Shown in pieces: positions 31,134-39,614 of a stretch of 64,000 nucleotides of DNA. The stretch lies in contig JACRNC010000008.1 of the NCBI GenBank assembly GCA_016219375.1, positions 124,001 to 188,000 of the forward strand. Reading direction: 5' to 3'. The position numbers and the translations under genes are program-made. The notes beneath the pieces are model-generated. The model was given only the letters and a program-made list of their open reading frames with translations. It ran no database searches and was not told the DNA's origin. Position 1 is the first letter of the stretch, and every line of letters starts with the position of its first letter. The DNA comes from Burkholderiales bacterium. GTDB lineage: Bacteria > Pseudomonadota > Gammaproteobacteria > Burkholderiales > Burkholderiaceae_C.

Positions 31134-32287
31134 ACGTCGCCTTCGACAAGCCCTCGCTGTGGCAGCGGGTGCGCCCCATCTTCCAGGGCTTCGACGGGCC
31201 GCTGGCGCTGTCCATCCTGCTGCTGTGCGGCATGGGGCTGGTGGTGATGTATTCCGCCGGCTACGACAACGGCACCCGCTTCGGCGACCACGCGCGCAAC
31301 ATGGCGCTGGCTGCCGGCGTGCTCTTCCTGGTGGCGCAGATCAGCCCGCAGCGGCTGATGGCGCTGGCCGTGCCGCTCTACACGCTGGGCGTGGTGCTGC
31401 TGCTGGCGGTGGAGTTCTTCGGCGTGACCAAGAAGGGCGCGACACGCTGGCTGCACATCGGCGTGATCGACATCCAGCCCAGCGAGGTGCTGAAGATCGC
31501 ACTGCCGCTGATGCTGGCCTGGTGGTTCCAGCGCCGCGAAGGGCAGCTGCGCATGCCCGACTTCGCCGTGGCCGCGCTGCTGCTCATCGTGCCGGTGGGC
31601 CTGGTGATGAAGCAGCCTGACCTGGGCACGGCGCTGCTCATCCTGGCCGCGGGCCTGTACGTGATCTTCTTCGCCGGCCTGAGCTTCAAGCTCATCGTGC
31701 CGGTGGTGGCTGTGGGCGCGGTGGCCATCGTCGCGCTGGTGGCCAGCGAGTCCACGCTGTGCCAGCCCGACTTCGACTGGCGGATCCTGCACGACTACCA
31801 GAAGCACCGCGTGTGCACCCTGCTGGATCCGACGCAGGACCCGCTGGGCAAGGGCTTCCACATCATCCAGGGCATGATCGCCATCGGCTCCGGCGGCCTG
31901 ACCGGCAAGGGCTTCATGCAGGGCACGCAGACCCATCTGGAGTTCATCCCCGAGCGCACCACCGACTTCATCTTCGCGGCTTTGAGCGAGGAGTTCGGCT
32001 TCGCCGGCTTCATCGCGCTGATGCTGGGCTTTCTCTTCCTGATCTTCCGCGCGCTGATGATCGCGGCCGAGGCGCCCACGCTGTTCGCCCGCCTGCTGGC
32101 CGGCAGCATCGCGCTGAGCTTCTTCACCTACTGCTTTGTCAACATGGGCATGGTCAGCGGCATCCTGCCCGTGGTGGGCGTGCCGCTGCCGTTCGTCAGC
32201 TATGGCGGCACGGCCATGATCACGCTGGGCCTGAGCCTGGGCATCCTGATGTCGATTGCCAAGAGCCGGCGCTTGATGCAGAGCTGA
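31130..32287 (+). CDS. rodA: RodA peptidoglycan glycosyltransferase (SEDS)
   Basis: A 385-residue SEDS-family protein with about ten membrane helices. Conserved parts include GATRWLHIG-IDIQPSEVLKIALPLMLAWW, KQPDLGTALLI, the extracellular loop with GKGFMQGTQTHLEFIPERTTDFIFAALSEEFGF and the terminal PLPFVSYGGTAMITLGLSLGI. RodA polymerises glycan strands from lipid II in concert with PBP2, encoded just before it. Slightly longer than the E. coli protein (370). It is the last gene of the cluster; a 32-bp tandem repeat array starts 23 bp after its stop. Confidence 0.97.
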   Translation: MNVAFDKPSLWQRVRPIFQGFDGPLALSILLLCGMGLVVMYSAGYDNGTRFGDHARNMALAAGVLFLVAQISPQRLMALAVPLYTLGVVLLLAVEFFGVTKKGATRWLHIGVIDIQPSEVLKIALPLMLAWWFQRREGQLRMPDFAVAALLLIVPVGLVMKQPDLGTALLILAAGLYVIFFAGLSFKLIVPVVAVGAVAIVALVASESTLCQPDFDWRILHDYQKHRVCTLLDPTQDPLGKGFHIIQGMIAIGSGGLTGKGFMQGTQTHLEFIPERTTDFIFAALSEEFGFAGFIALMLGFLFLIFRALMIAAEAPTLFARLLAGSIALSFFTYCFVNMGMVSGILPVVGVPLPFVSYGGTAMITLGLSLGILMSIAKSRRLMQS

Positions 32288-32309
32288 GGCGGGGCGGCGG
32301 CAGCCGCGG

Positions 32310-32437
32310 CATCAGGCGCCGCGCCTGTCGAGCAGATGCCGAATCAGAAGTTGCGCCCGCCGAGCAGCCACCGCATCAGAAACCGCGCCTGCCGAGCAGA
32401 CGCCGCATCATGAACCGCGCCTGCTGAGCAGACGCGA
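32310..32437. repeat. Four tandem 32-bp repeats spanning the sensor-kinase stop codon
   Basis: Four adjacent 32-bp units (32310-32341, 32342-32373, 32374-32405, 32406-32437) share the frame CATCA...CCGCGCCTGNNGAGCAGANGCCG with 5-10 differences between copies. The fourth unit contains the TGA and last codons of the minus-strand hybrid kinase. Each of the other units keeps a TCA (TGA on the minus strand) at the same place; since 32 is not a multiple of three, successive copies place a stop in a different frame. Confidence 0.9.
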
Positions 32438-34918
32438 GAGCCCCCCGAGGAACTGCTCGAAGTCCAGCGGCTTGGTCCAGTAGTCGCAGGCGCCGTGCTC
32501 GCGGGCCTGGCGCACGTCTTCTTCCAGCGAGCTGGCCGACAGCGCCACCACCGGGATGGCGGCCAGCCGCGCGTCGGCGCGCAGCGCGTCCAGCCACTGG
32601 GCGCCGTCCATGTCGGGCAGGTGCAGGTCGAGCAGCACCAGGTCCGGCTGCTCGCGCCGCGCCAGCTCCAGCGCGGCCTGGCCGCTGTCGGCCTGCAGCA
32701 GCTCCACGCCGGGCAGGCGCTGCAGGAGCTGCTCGATGAGCAGCTGGTTGACCGGGTTGTCCTCCACCGACAGCACGCGGCCGCGTACGCCGGCGGGGGC
32801 AGGGCGGGGCGGAATGAGGGGCGCGCCCACCGGCGCCGTCGTCGGTGCAGCGGTCGGTGCAAGGGCCGGTGCCGCGATCGGCGCGGCGGTGCTCGCCAGG
32901 GCGGGCGCGGCCGATGAACCCGCCGCTGGCCCCGGCGCAACCTTCACGGTGGGCACCGCCGGCTCCTGCGCGTGCGGCAGCGGCTGGGGCCAGGCCGGCG
33001 TGGCCGAGGGCGCGCCGGCGCGCGGCAGCGTGATGCGCGCCCGCGTGCCGCGCGCCGAGCCGCTGTCGATGGCCAGGCTGCCGCCCATGCGCTCGATCAG
33101 CTCGCGGCTGAGCACCAGGCCGATGCCCGTGCCCTCGGCCGGGCCGCGCTCGCGGCCCAGGCGGTTGAAGGGCTCGAAGAGGTGGGCCATCTGCTCGGGC
33201 GAGATGCCCAGGCCGTTGTCCTCGACGTCGATGTGCACCACCTGCGCGTCGCCGCCCAGCGCGGTGCGCACCCAGCCGCCGCGGCGGTTGTACTTGATGG
33301 CGTTGGACAGCAGGTTGAGCAGCACCTGGCGCAGCCGCGTGGCATCGCCCCAGGCGCGCAGCGGCGCGCCGCCGCCATCGTCGCCACCGTTGCCGCCGCG
33401 GTGCTCCAGCCGCAGCTCGACGCCGGCATCGGCGGCCAGCGTGGCGCTGAGCTGCCCGGCCTCGTCCAGCGCGGCGGCCAGGTCCAGCTTGTCGCGCTGC
33501 AGCTCGATGCGGCCGGCCTCGATGCGCGAGACATCCAGCACGTCGTTGATCAGCCGCAGCAGGTGCCAGCCGGCCTGCTGGATGTGGCCCAGCTGCTCAT
33601 GCTGCTGCGGCGTCAGCGAGCCCCCGGGGTCGCTGTCGAGGATCTGCGCGAAGCCCAGCATGGCGTTGAGCGGTGTGCGCAGCTCGTGGCTCATGCGCGA
33701 GAGGAACTCGGTCTTGGCCCGGCTGGCCGCCTCGGCGGTGAGCTGCGCCTGCCTTGCGGCCTCGGCGCGCTGCACCACCGTCATGTCGCGCAGCACCACG
33801 GTCATCAGCATGCCGGCACCGTGGCCGAAGCGGGCGATGGACGCCTCCAGCGGGAAGGGCTCGCCATCGGCGCGCAGCCCCGTGAGCGTCTGCAGGTGGC
33901 CCATGCGGCGCGACGTGTCGCCGGTGTGGGCGAACTGGCGCACGTGCTCACGGTGCGCGGCGCGCGAGGCCGCGGGGATGAAGCGGTCCAGCGTCTGGCC
34001 GATGGCCTGGGATGCGGGGATGCGCAGGATCTGCGAGGCCGCGCTGTTGAAGACGACGATGCGCTGCTGCGCATCGATGGTGATGATGGCGTCCATCGCC
34101 GTCTCGACGATGCCGGCGAGCTGCTCGCGCCGCGCGTCGGCCAGCTCCAGCGTGCGGCGCTGCTCGGTGATGTCCTCCACCACGCCGCCCAGGGCCAGCG
34201 GCCGGCCGGCGCCGTCGCGCAGCAGCCAGGTGCGCGCGCGCACCCAGCGCCAGCCGCCGTCGGTGTGGCGGATGCGGTAGTCGATGTCGCCGTTGTCCGC
34301 ACCGCCGATCTGCACCTGCGAGGCGGCCACGCGGTCGCGGTCATCCGGGTGCACCACGCTCAGCCACAGCGCGGGCCGCTCGATGAAGTCCGACGGCGGG
34401 CGGCCGTAGATGCGCGCCGCGGCCTCGCTGACGTGGTCGATGCGCCGCGCATCGGGCGAGGCGAACCACACCACTTGGTCCAGCGCCCCCATCAGATGGG
34501 CCCAGCGGCCTTCCAGGGCGGAGAGCCGCTGGCGCTGGCGCTCGCGGTGCTTGAGCGTCTGGCGCACGGCCACATACATCATGGCCGCGGTCAGCGCGAC
34601 GAAGGCCAGCCCTTTGGCGGCCTGCAGCTGCTGCAGCGAATGCACGTCGGCCGCCTGCTGCGCGACCCAGGCATCGGAGGCCATGATCCACAGGCCGGCG
34701 ACAGCCAGGTAGGCAAAGACCCAGACCAGCGCCAGCCGGGTGGCCGAGCCGTCCAGCCCCGCATCGGCCGCGCCCGGGCTCAGCCGATGCCGGCCCGTCG
34801 GGTCCACCGGCTCATCGGGCGCCACGCCGGCCGCAGTGTCGGCATGGCGCGGCGCGGCGCGGGCGGGCGAGGCGCAGGGCAACGGATCGGGCTGCGGCGG
34901 CTGGGGCAGGGGGGACAT
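32408..34918 (-). CDS. Hybrid sensor histidine kinase (PAS-PAS-HisKA-HATPase-REC)
   Basis: An 836-residue membrane kinase. A disordered N-terminus (1-60) precedes two membrane helices (about 61-81 and 102-118); PAS1 (about 139-254) and PAS2 (about 264-388) follow. The phospho-acceptor is His411 in FLSRMSHELRTPLNAML, the ATPase has NLLSNAIKYN, DNGLGISPEQ and GTGIGLVLSRELIE, and after an Ala/Pro linker a receiver domain carries LVLLDLHLPDMDG. No output gene is adjacent, so the target and signal are unknown. The last residues (LLSRRGS) lie in a 32-bp tandem repeat that extends downstream. Several upstream in-frame starts exist; the ATG used begins a proline-rich leader without a clear ribosome-binding site. 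Confidence 0.88.
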   Translation of the reverse strand: MSPLPQPPQPDPLPCASPARAAPRHADTAAGVAPDEPVDPTGRHRLSPGAADAGLDGSATRLALVWVFAYLAVAGLWIMASDAWVAQQAADVHSLQQLQAAKGLAFVALTAAMMYVAVRQTLKHRERQRQRLSALEGRWAHLMGALDQVVWFASPDARRIDHVSEAAARIYGRPPSDFIERPALWLSVVHPDDRDRVAASQVQIGGADNGDIDYRIRHTDGGWRWVRARTWLLRDGAGRPLALGGVVEDITEQRRTLELADARREQLAGIVETAMDAIITIDAQQRIVVFNSAASQILRIPASQAIGQTLDRFIPAASRAAHREHVRQFAHTGDTSRRMGHLQTLTGLRADGEPFPLEASIARFGHGAGMLMTVVLRDMTVVQRAEAARQAQLTAEAASRAKTEFLSRMSHELRTPLNAMLGFAQILDSDPGGSLTPQQHEQLGHIQQAGWHLLRLINDVLDVSRIEAGRIELQRDKLDLAAALDEAGQLSATLAADAGVELRLEHRGGNGGDDGGGAPLRAWGDATRLRQVLLNLLSNAIKYNRRGGWVRTALGGDAQVVHIDVEDNGLGISPEQMAHLFEPFNRLGRERGPAEGTGIGLVLSRELIERMGGSLAIDSGSARGTRARITLPRAGAPSATPAWPQPLPHAQEPAVPTVKVAPGPAAGSSAAPALASTAAPIAAPALAPTAAPTTAPVGAPLIPPRPAPAGVRGRVLSVEDNPVNQLLIEQLLQRLPGVELLQADSGQAALELARREQPDLVLLDLHLPDMDGAQWLDALRADARLAAIPVVALSASSLEEDVRQAREHGACDYWTKPLDFEQFLGGLSRLLSRRGS

Positions 34919-35122
34919 GCCGGACGATTTCACCGCACCCCCCGACTCAGGTGGGTGGCGGCCACCGATTGCCCATGTCGGCAACGCATCAAGTGGCACG
35001 GACCCGCATCACGCGGTGGGCGCCCGCCCACCTCAGCGGCATCGCGCCGCTCCGGGCGGCTGCGCTTGCCCGTCCGCAGCGCCGGCCTTTCTTGCCGGCT
35101 TGCCGGGCTGGCGGGGAGGTGT

Positions 35123-35151
35123 GCGGGCGCCTGGTCCGGGCAGGCGCCCGC
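35123..35151. terminator. Strong hairpin downstream of metH module
   Basis: CGGGCGCCTG - 7 nt - CAGGCGCCCG (35124-35150) is a perfect 10-bp inverted repeat, extendable by one pair, about 65 nt after the homocysteine-methyltransferase stop on the minus strand. No T-run follows on either strand, so it may protect the 3' end or cooperate with Rho rather than act as an intrinsic terminator. Confidence 0.4.
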
Positions 35152-35214
35152 GGTCAGGCCGCGATCAGACCGGGACCTGGTGAAAGGCTGTGCTCAGGGC
35201 GCGAGATACCGCGA

Positions 35215-36276
35215 TCAAGCCGCCTGCCGCAGCCCGGTCAGCCAGCCCGCTGCGCCGTCGTGCAGGCAGCGCGGCTTCATGCCGCCCACGCGGCGGGCAA
35301 TCTCGGCGATGTGCTCCGGCGTCGTGCCGCAGCAGCCGCCGGCGATGTTGACGAAGCCGGCCTGGGCGAACTCCTCCACCAGCGCGCCGGTCACCGGCGG
35401 CGTCTCGTCGAAGCCGGTGTCGCTCATCGGGTTGGGCAGCCCGGCGTTGGGGTAGCAGGAGATGAAGGTGTCGCCCGCGATGCGCGACAGCTCCTCGATG
35501 TAGGGCCGCATCAGCGCCGCGCCCAGCGCGCAGTTCAGGCCGATGGCCAGCGGCTGGGCATGCCGCACCGAGTGCCAGAACGCGCCCACGGTCTGGCCCG
35601 ACAGGATGCGGCCGGAGGCGTCCGTGACGGTGCCGGAGATGATCACCGGCAGCCGCTCGCCCGTGGCCTCGAACAGCTCGTCGATCGCAAAGATCGCCGC
35701 CTTGGCGTTGAGCGTGTCGAAGATGGTCTCGACCAGGAAGACGTCGCAGCCGCCTTCCATCAGCGCCTGCGCCTGCTCGTAATAGGCCGCACGCAGCGTG
35801 TCGAAGTCGATGTTGCGTGCACCGGGGTCGTTCACGTCCGGGCTGATGCTCGCCGTGCGCGGCGTCGGGCCGATCGCGCCGGCGACGAAGCGCGGCTTGT
35901 CCGGCGTGCTGAAGCGGTCGCAGCACTCGCGCGCCAGCCGGGCGGCGGCCAGGTTCATCTCGCGCGCCAGCTCCGGCAGGTCGTAGTCCTCCTGGGCCAC
36001 GCTGGTGGCACCGAAGGTGTTGGTCTCGATCAGGTCCGCGCCGGCCGCCAGATAGCCCTCATGGATCTCGCGGATCACCTCGGGCTTGGTCAGTTGCAGC
36101 AGCTCGTTGTTGCCCTTCAGATCCTTGGGATGGTCCGCGAAGCGCGCGCCGCGGTAGTCGGCCTCGGTGAGCTTGTAGCGCTGGATCATCGTGCCCATCG
36201 CACCATCGAGGATGACGATGCGCTCGCGCAGGATGCGCGGCAGCTCGGCGGCGCGGGTGTAGGGCTGGGTCGGCAT
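35215..36276 (-). CDS. metH: Homocysteine S-methyltransferase module of MetH (split methionine synthase)
   Basis: A 353-residue protein equal to the first domain of cobalamin-dependent Met[18 protein letters not shown] at the start, [35 protein letters not shown], and the zinc-binding cysteines in GLNCALG (one) and [11 protein letters not shown] (two). It transfers the methyl group from methylcobalamin to homocysteine. The folate-binding, cobalamin-binding and reactivation domains are missing. Many Burkholderiales encode MetH as two proteins, but here the second part is not next to the first: upstream is a siderophore reductase and downstream a sensor kinase. The ATG is 8 nt after TACAAT, a leaderless-type promoter. 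Confidence 0.92.
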   Translation of the reverse strand: MPTQPYTRAAELPRILRERIVILDGAMGTMIQRYKLTEADYRGARFADHPKDLKGNNELLQLTKPEVIREIHEGYLAAGADLIETNTFGATSVAQEDYDLPELAREMNLAAARLARECCDRFSTPDKPRFVAGAIGPTPRTASISPDVNDPGARNIDFDTLRAAYYEQAQALMEGGCDVFLVETIFDTLNAKAAIFAIDELFEATGERLPVIISGTVTDASGRILSGQTVGAFWHSVRHAQPLAIGLNCALGAALMRPYIEELSRIAGDTFISCYPNAGLPNPMSDTGFDETPPVTGALVEEFAQAGFVNIAGGCCGTTPEHIAEIARRVGGMKPRCLHDGAAGWLTGLRQAA

Positions 36277-36284
36277 GGTGCGGA

Positions 36285-36290
36285 ATTGTA
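36285..36290 (-). promoter_or_regulatory. Candidate -10 element of metH (leaderless arrangement)
   Basis: TACAAT on the minus strand, five of six matching the consensus, ends 8 nt before the metH ATG, leaving no room for a leader or riboswitch between it and the coding region. Confidence 0.45.
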
Positions 36291-36515
36291 GGGAGCCGGC
36301 CCTGGCCGCACGGGCGGGGCAGTCACCTGCCGGGCGGCGTGGCCGCGCCCTCAGCGGCTCGCCGGCTTCCCGTGCCTCGACCAAGCCTTGCCCAGCCTCG
36401 TGCAGGTGGCCGAAGGCAGGTCGGGTACGGCACCCAGCGGGTCGGCGATGCGCTCAGGTTGCTCGATCTGCGCGCGCGTCAGGGGAGGGCCGCCGGGTTC
36501 CCGTGCGCGCTGCCC

Positions 36516-37289
36516 TCAGTCCTCCAGCCGTTCATGGAAGTCCGCCGCGCCCTGCTTCCAGTAGGCCGCCACCTTCAGCCGCTCGCGTGGCTGGCCGTGA
36601 TGGCCGGTCAGCAGCTCGCGGGCCTCGCGCATCGTGCGCGCCTCGCCGGCGCACCAGGCGAAGCCCTCGCCGGCTGGCAGCCGCAGATCGTGCAGCGCGC
36701 GCAGCCAGTGCTCGCGGCCGTGCACCCATTGCACCTGTGCATCGGCCGCGGTGCCCAGGTGGCGGCAGTCGGCCGCATCGGCGACCTCCACCAGCACGAT
36801 GGCCCGCGCGCCGCTGGCCAGCTCGGCCAGCCGCCGCTCGATCGCCGGCAGCGCCGAGGCGTCGCCGGCCAGCAGATGCCAGTCGTAATCGGCGGGCACG
36901 CTCATCGAGCCGCGCGGCCCGCCGATCGCCGCCGTCTGTCCGACAGCCGCCTGCCGCGCCCAGTCGCTGGCCGGGCCCTGCGCATGCAGCGCGAACTCGA
37001 TCGTCAGCTCTCCGCGCACCGCGTCATGCCGCAGCGGCGTGTAGTCGCGTCGCACCCATTCGCCGCGCGCGTCCTGGAACATGAACTTCACATGGTCGTC
37101 GAAGGACAGCGACGTGAAGTCGTGCAGCGACTCGTCGGCAAAGGTCACGCCGATGAAGCCCGGCGACAGCCGCTGCACGCGCTCCACCCGCACCTCGCGG
37201 CGGCGCAGCTCGAAGCGCACGCGCTCGATGCGTCGGGTGCGGGCCGGGGTGTCGTGCGCCACGCCGGCGGGGTCGGTATCTCCTCTCAT
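36516..37289 (-). CDS. Siderophore-interacting protein (ferric-chelate reductase, ViuB type)
   Basis: A 257-residue flavin reductase-like protein. The FAD-binding barrel spans about residues 30-140, with VKFMFQ, RDYTPLR and GPASDWARQA, and the SIP domain follows with PRGSMSVPADYDWHLLAGDASALPAIERRLAEL, the NAD(P)H-binding region. These cytoplasmic enzymes use NADPH or NADH to reduce ferric siderophores and release iron. It is divergent from a MarR-type regulator. A TTGACA - 17 bp - CATGAT promoter lies upstream, overlapped by palindromes that the MarR protein probably binds. An ATG 30 bases upstream would sit at the transcription start and is less likely. Confidence 0.85.
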   Translation of the reverse strand: MRGDTDPAGVAHDTPARTRRIERVRFELRRREVRVERVQRLSPGFIGVTFADESLHDFTSLSFDDHVKFMFQDARGEWVRRDYTPLRHDAVRGELTIEFALHAQGPASDWARQAAVGQTAAIGGPRGSMSVPADYDWHLLAGDASALPAIERRLAELASGARAIVLVEVADAADCRHLGTAADAQVQWVHGREHWLRALHDLRLPAGEGFAWCAGEARTMREARELLTGHHGQPRERLKVAAYWKQGAADFHERLED

Positions 37290-37305
37290 GCCGTAGATTG
37301 TCCAG

Positions 37306-37794
37306 ATGGTTGATAATGTCATCATGCGACGAAAGATTGACAATGTCAACGATCAAGGGTTTCCGTCTACCGACGACGTGCTGGAGGCCATCCATGCGGT
37401 GACCCATCTGCTGCGCGCCCGCCACCACCAGGCGCTGCGCGACGGCGGCTCGGAGCTCACGCCGCTGGAGGCCCGCGCCCTGGGCTTCTTCGCCCGCCAC
37501 CCCGGCGCCACGCAGGGCGAGCTGGCTGCCCACTCCGGCCGCGACAAGGGCCAGATCGCCCGCCTGCTGCAGGGCCTGCGCGAACGCGGCCTGCTGCAGG
37601 CCACCGCCGACGAGCACGACCGCCGCATCACGCGGCTGCAGCTCACCGACACCGCCAAGGCGGAGATGGACGCCGTGCAACGCCTGCGCAAGCGCCTGGC
37701 CCGCTCGGCCGCATCGGGCCTGGACGAGCCCGAGCGCCGCACGCTGGTCGAGCTGCTGCGGCGAGTGCATCAGGGGCTGTCCACCGGGCGCTAG
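37306..37794 (+). CDS. MarR-family transcriptional regulator
   Basis: A protein of 162 residues (156 if started at the ATG at 37324) with the MarR winged helix: LTPLEARALGFFARHPGATQGELAAHSGRDKGQIARLLQGLRERGLLQATADEHDRRITRLQLTDTAKAEMDAVQ, helices flanking an HTH and a beta-wing with the conserved DxR. It probably represses its own gene and the divergent siderophore-interacting protein by binding the TTGAC-N3-GTCAA palindromes over their starts. The signal is unknown; iron-chelate or redox stress would fit. A bidirectional terminator follows directly. Confidence 0.82.
   Translation: MVDNVIMRRKIDNVNDQGFPSTDDVLEAIHAVTHLLRARHHQALRDGGSELTPLEARALGFFARHPGATQGELAAHSGRDKGQIARLLQGLRERGLLQATADEHDRRITRLQLTDTAKAEMDAVQRLRKRLARSAASGLDEPERRTLVELLRRVHQGLSTGR
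37310..37349. promoter_or_regulatory. MarR operators and sip promoter
   Basis: A near-perfect palindrome TTGAC-AAT-GTCAA (37337-37349) and an imperfect copy TTGAT-AAT-GTCAT (37310-37322), centres 27 bp apart. On the minus strand TTGACA (37344-37349) and CATGAT (37321-37326) spaced by 17 bp form a promoter for the siderophore-interacting gene; both boxes fall inside the palindromes, so binding would block transcription. Confidence 0.6.
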
Positions 37795-37800
37795 AAACGC

Positions 37801-37826
37801 AAAAGCCCGGCGCAGGGCCGGGCTTT
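37801..37826. terminator. Bidirectional rho-independent terminator
   Basis: AAGCCCGGC-GCAGG-GCCGGGCTT is a perfect 9-bp stem flanked by A4 on one side and TTT on the other. It ends the MarR transcript on the plus strand and the tRNA-Phe transcript on the minus strand. Confidence 0.85.
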
Positions 37827-37834
37827 GAGGATCT

Positions 37835-37910
37835 TGGTGGCCAAGGGCGGAATCGAACCACCGACACGCGGATTTTCAATCCGCTGCTCTACCAACTGAG
37901 CTACTTGGCC
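37835..37910 (-). tRNA. tRNA-Phe (GAA)
   Basis: A 76-nt cloverleaf with encoded CCA: acceptor GGCCAAG/CTTGGCC, D arm TAGCTCAGTTGGTAGAGCA, anticodon stem GCGGA/TCCGC with anticodon GAA in the loop TTGAAAA, and T arm GGTGGTTCGATTCCGCC. A terminator lies 8 nt after the 3' end. Confidence 0.97.
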
Positions 37911-37961
37911 AGAAAGCGTGCGAGTATAGCAGGCTCTTCATCGCGTCTTTGGAGCTTTGAG

Positions 37962-38687
37962 ATGACCGATCGCCTGGCCGATGCGGCGCGTCGCCGCTGT
38001 CTGCAGCGTTGTGTGCAACTGGGCTCGGGGCTGGCGCTGGCCTCGTGGACGCTGGGGCCGGGCGTGCGCGCGGCCGATCTGGGCGCGGCAGATGCGACCC
38101 AGGCGGTGCGCACGGCGCTGGAGCGCGGGGCGCAGGCCGCCGTGAGCCTGCTGGGGCGGCCGGACGGCTTCCTGGGCAATTCGCAGGTGCGCATCCCGCT
38201 GCCCGGGGTGCTGGAGGACGCGGCCAGGTTGCTGAAGTTCACCGGCCAGTCGCAGCGGGTGGAGGAGCTGGTGACGGCGATGAACCGCGCGGCCGAGGCC
38301 GCGGTGCCGTTTGCCAAGCCGCTGCTGGTCAACGCGGTGAAGACGATGAGCGTGCAGGACGCGCTGGGCATCGTGCGCGGCGGTGACACGTCGGTGACGG
38401 CCTTCTTTGCCGGCAAGACGCGCGAGCCGTTGACGGCCAAGTTCCTGCCCGTGGTCACGCGCGAGACGCAGCGCGTGTCGCTGGCCGACAAGTACAACGC
38501 CGTGGCCGGCAAGGCCAGCGGGCTGGGGCTGCTCAGGCGCGAGGACGCCAACATCCAGCAGTACGTGACGCGCAAGGCGCTGGACGGCCTCTACTTCATG
38601 ATCGGCGAAGAGGAAAAGAAGATCCGCCAGGACCCGGCCGGCACGGGCAGCGCCATCCTGAAAAAGGTGTTCGGCAGCCTGGGCTGA
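37962..38687 (+). CDS. DUF4197 exported protein
   Basis: A 241-residue protein with an N-terminal signal peptide (basic start with RRRCLQR, hydrophobic core, cut near VRA-AD), then an all-helical DUF4197 domain. Recognisable blocks are DATQAVRTALERGAQAAVSLLGRPDGFLGN, VRIPLPGVLEDAARLLK, the FAKPLLVNAVKTMSVQDALGIVRGGDTSVTAFF block and LDGLYFMIGEEEKKIRQDP. The family is periplasmic and of unknown function. A GGAG site precedes the ATG. It is encoded alone, divergent from tRNA-Phe. Confidence 0.88.
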   Translation: MTDRLADAARRRCLQRCVQLGSGLALASWTLGPGVRAADLGAADATQAVRTALERGAQAAVSLLGRPDGFLGNSQVRIPLPGVLEDAARLLKFTGQSQRVEELVTAMNRAAEAAVPFAKPLLVNAVKTMSVQDALGIVRGGDTSVTAFFAGKTREPLTAKFLPVVTRETQRVSLADKYNAVAGKASGLGLLRREDANIQQYVTRKALDGLYFMIGEEEKKIRQDPAGTGSAILKKVFGSLG

Positions 38688-38793
38688 GCGCGGCGCAGCC
38701 CGACGCTCACCGGCGCAGCGCGCGTGGCGCTTGGCGCTTGGCGCAGCCCTGCTGGCCGCGCGTGCCGCGTGACGATCGTGTGAGACGCCCCTC

Positions 38794-39609
38794 TCAGGCG
38801 CCCAGGTGCTTCTTGCGCCCCAGGTCCACGCCGAGCTGCTTGAGCTTGCGGTAGAGGTGGGTGCGCTCCAGGCCGGTCTTCTCGGCCACGCGGGTCATGC
38901 TGCCGTTCTCGCGGGCCAGGTGGAACTCGAAGTAGGCCTTCTCGAAGGCGTCGCGCGCCTCGCGCAGCGGGCGGTCGAGCTCGAAGCTCTGCTGGTTCTG
39001 CGGGCCCAGTGCGGCGGCTTGGTTGTGCGCCAGCGCGGTGGCTGCGGGCAGGGCCGCGCTGTCCACGGTCAGGCCGTTGACGCCGACCAGCGGGCGCGAT
39101 GGGCTGCCGGCCAGGCCGGTCTGCATGCCGGGGTAGGCCGCAGCATGCGGCGCCAGCGGTGCCGGCTGATGTGCCGGGTGAGGTGTGGCATGGCCCGGTG
39201 CGACCGGCTGCGGCATGGCTGCACGCGCGGGCGCCGGCGGTGCGGGCGGCTTGACCAGGGCCTGCTCAACGGCGCGCAGCAGCTTCTGCAGCGTGATGGG
39301 CTTTTCAAGGAAGGCCTGGGCGCCGAACTTGGTGGCCTCCACCGCGGTGTCGATGGTGCCGTGGCCGCTCATCATGATCACCGGCATGGTCAGCAGGCCG
39401 CAGGCGTTCCATTCCTTGAGCAGCGTCACGCCATCGACGTCGGGCATCCAGATGTCGAGCAGCACGAGGTCGGGGCGGATGTCCTCGCGCAGGGCGCGCG
39501 CCTGGGCGGCGTTCTCGGCCAGCTCGACGGTGTGGCCCTCGTCGGTCAGGATTTCGGACAGCAGGGCGCGGATGCCCAGTTCGTCGTCGACAACAAGGAT
39601 GGTGGCCAT
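38794..39609 (-). CDS. NtrX-like response regulator lacking the AAA+ domain
   Basis: A 271-residue regulator. The receiver (residues 1-120) has VVDDELG, the phospho-acceptor in LVLLDIWMPDVDG and Lys in LEKPITLQKLL. The C-terminus carries a Fis-type helix-turn-helix (about 215-271: FEKAYFEFHLARENGSMTRVAEKTGLERTHLYRKLKQLGV). The roughly 240-residue sigma-54-activating ATPase between these in true NtrX is replaced by a 90-residue Ala/Pro/His-rich linker, so it cannot remodel sigma-54 holoenzyme and must act by plain DNA binding. It follows the NtrY-like kinase by 5 bp. Confidence 0.9.
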   Translation of the reverse strand: MATILVVDDELGIRALLSEILTDEGHTVELAENAAQARALREDIRPDLVLLDIWMPDVDGVTLLKEWNACGLLTMPVIMMSGHGTIDTAVEATKFGAQAFLEKPITLQKLLRAVEQALVKPPAPPAPARAAMPQPVAPGHATPHPAHQPAPLAPHAAAYPGMQTGLAGSPSRPLVGVNGLTVDSAALPAATALAHNQAAALGPQNQQSFELDRPLREARDAFEKAYFEFHLARENGSMTRVAEKTGLERTHLYRKLKQLGVDLGRKKHLGA

Positions 39610-39614
39610 GAGGA

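Noticed and set aside
32310-32437. Possible CRISPR array
   Set aside because: Repeat units are directly adjacent without spacers and diverge among themselves; no cas genes are present.
36277-36515. Cobalamin, SAM or SAH riboswitch upstream of metH
   Set aside because: A few short matches (GGGAAGCCGG, a GCCAC) look like cobalamin-box pieces, but the paired stems do not form in the right order, no SAH-type core is seen, and the likely -10 box is only 8 nt from the start codon.
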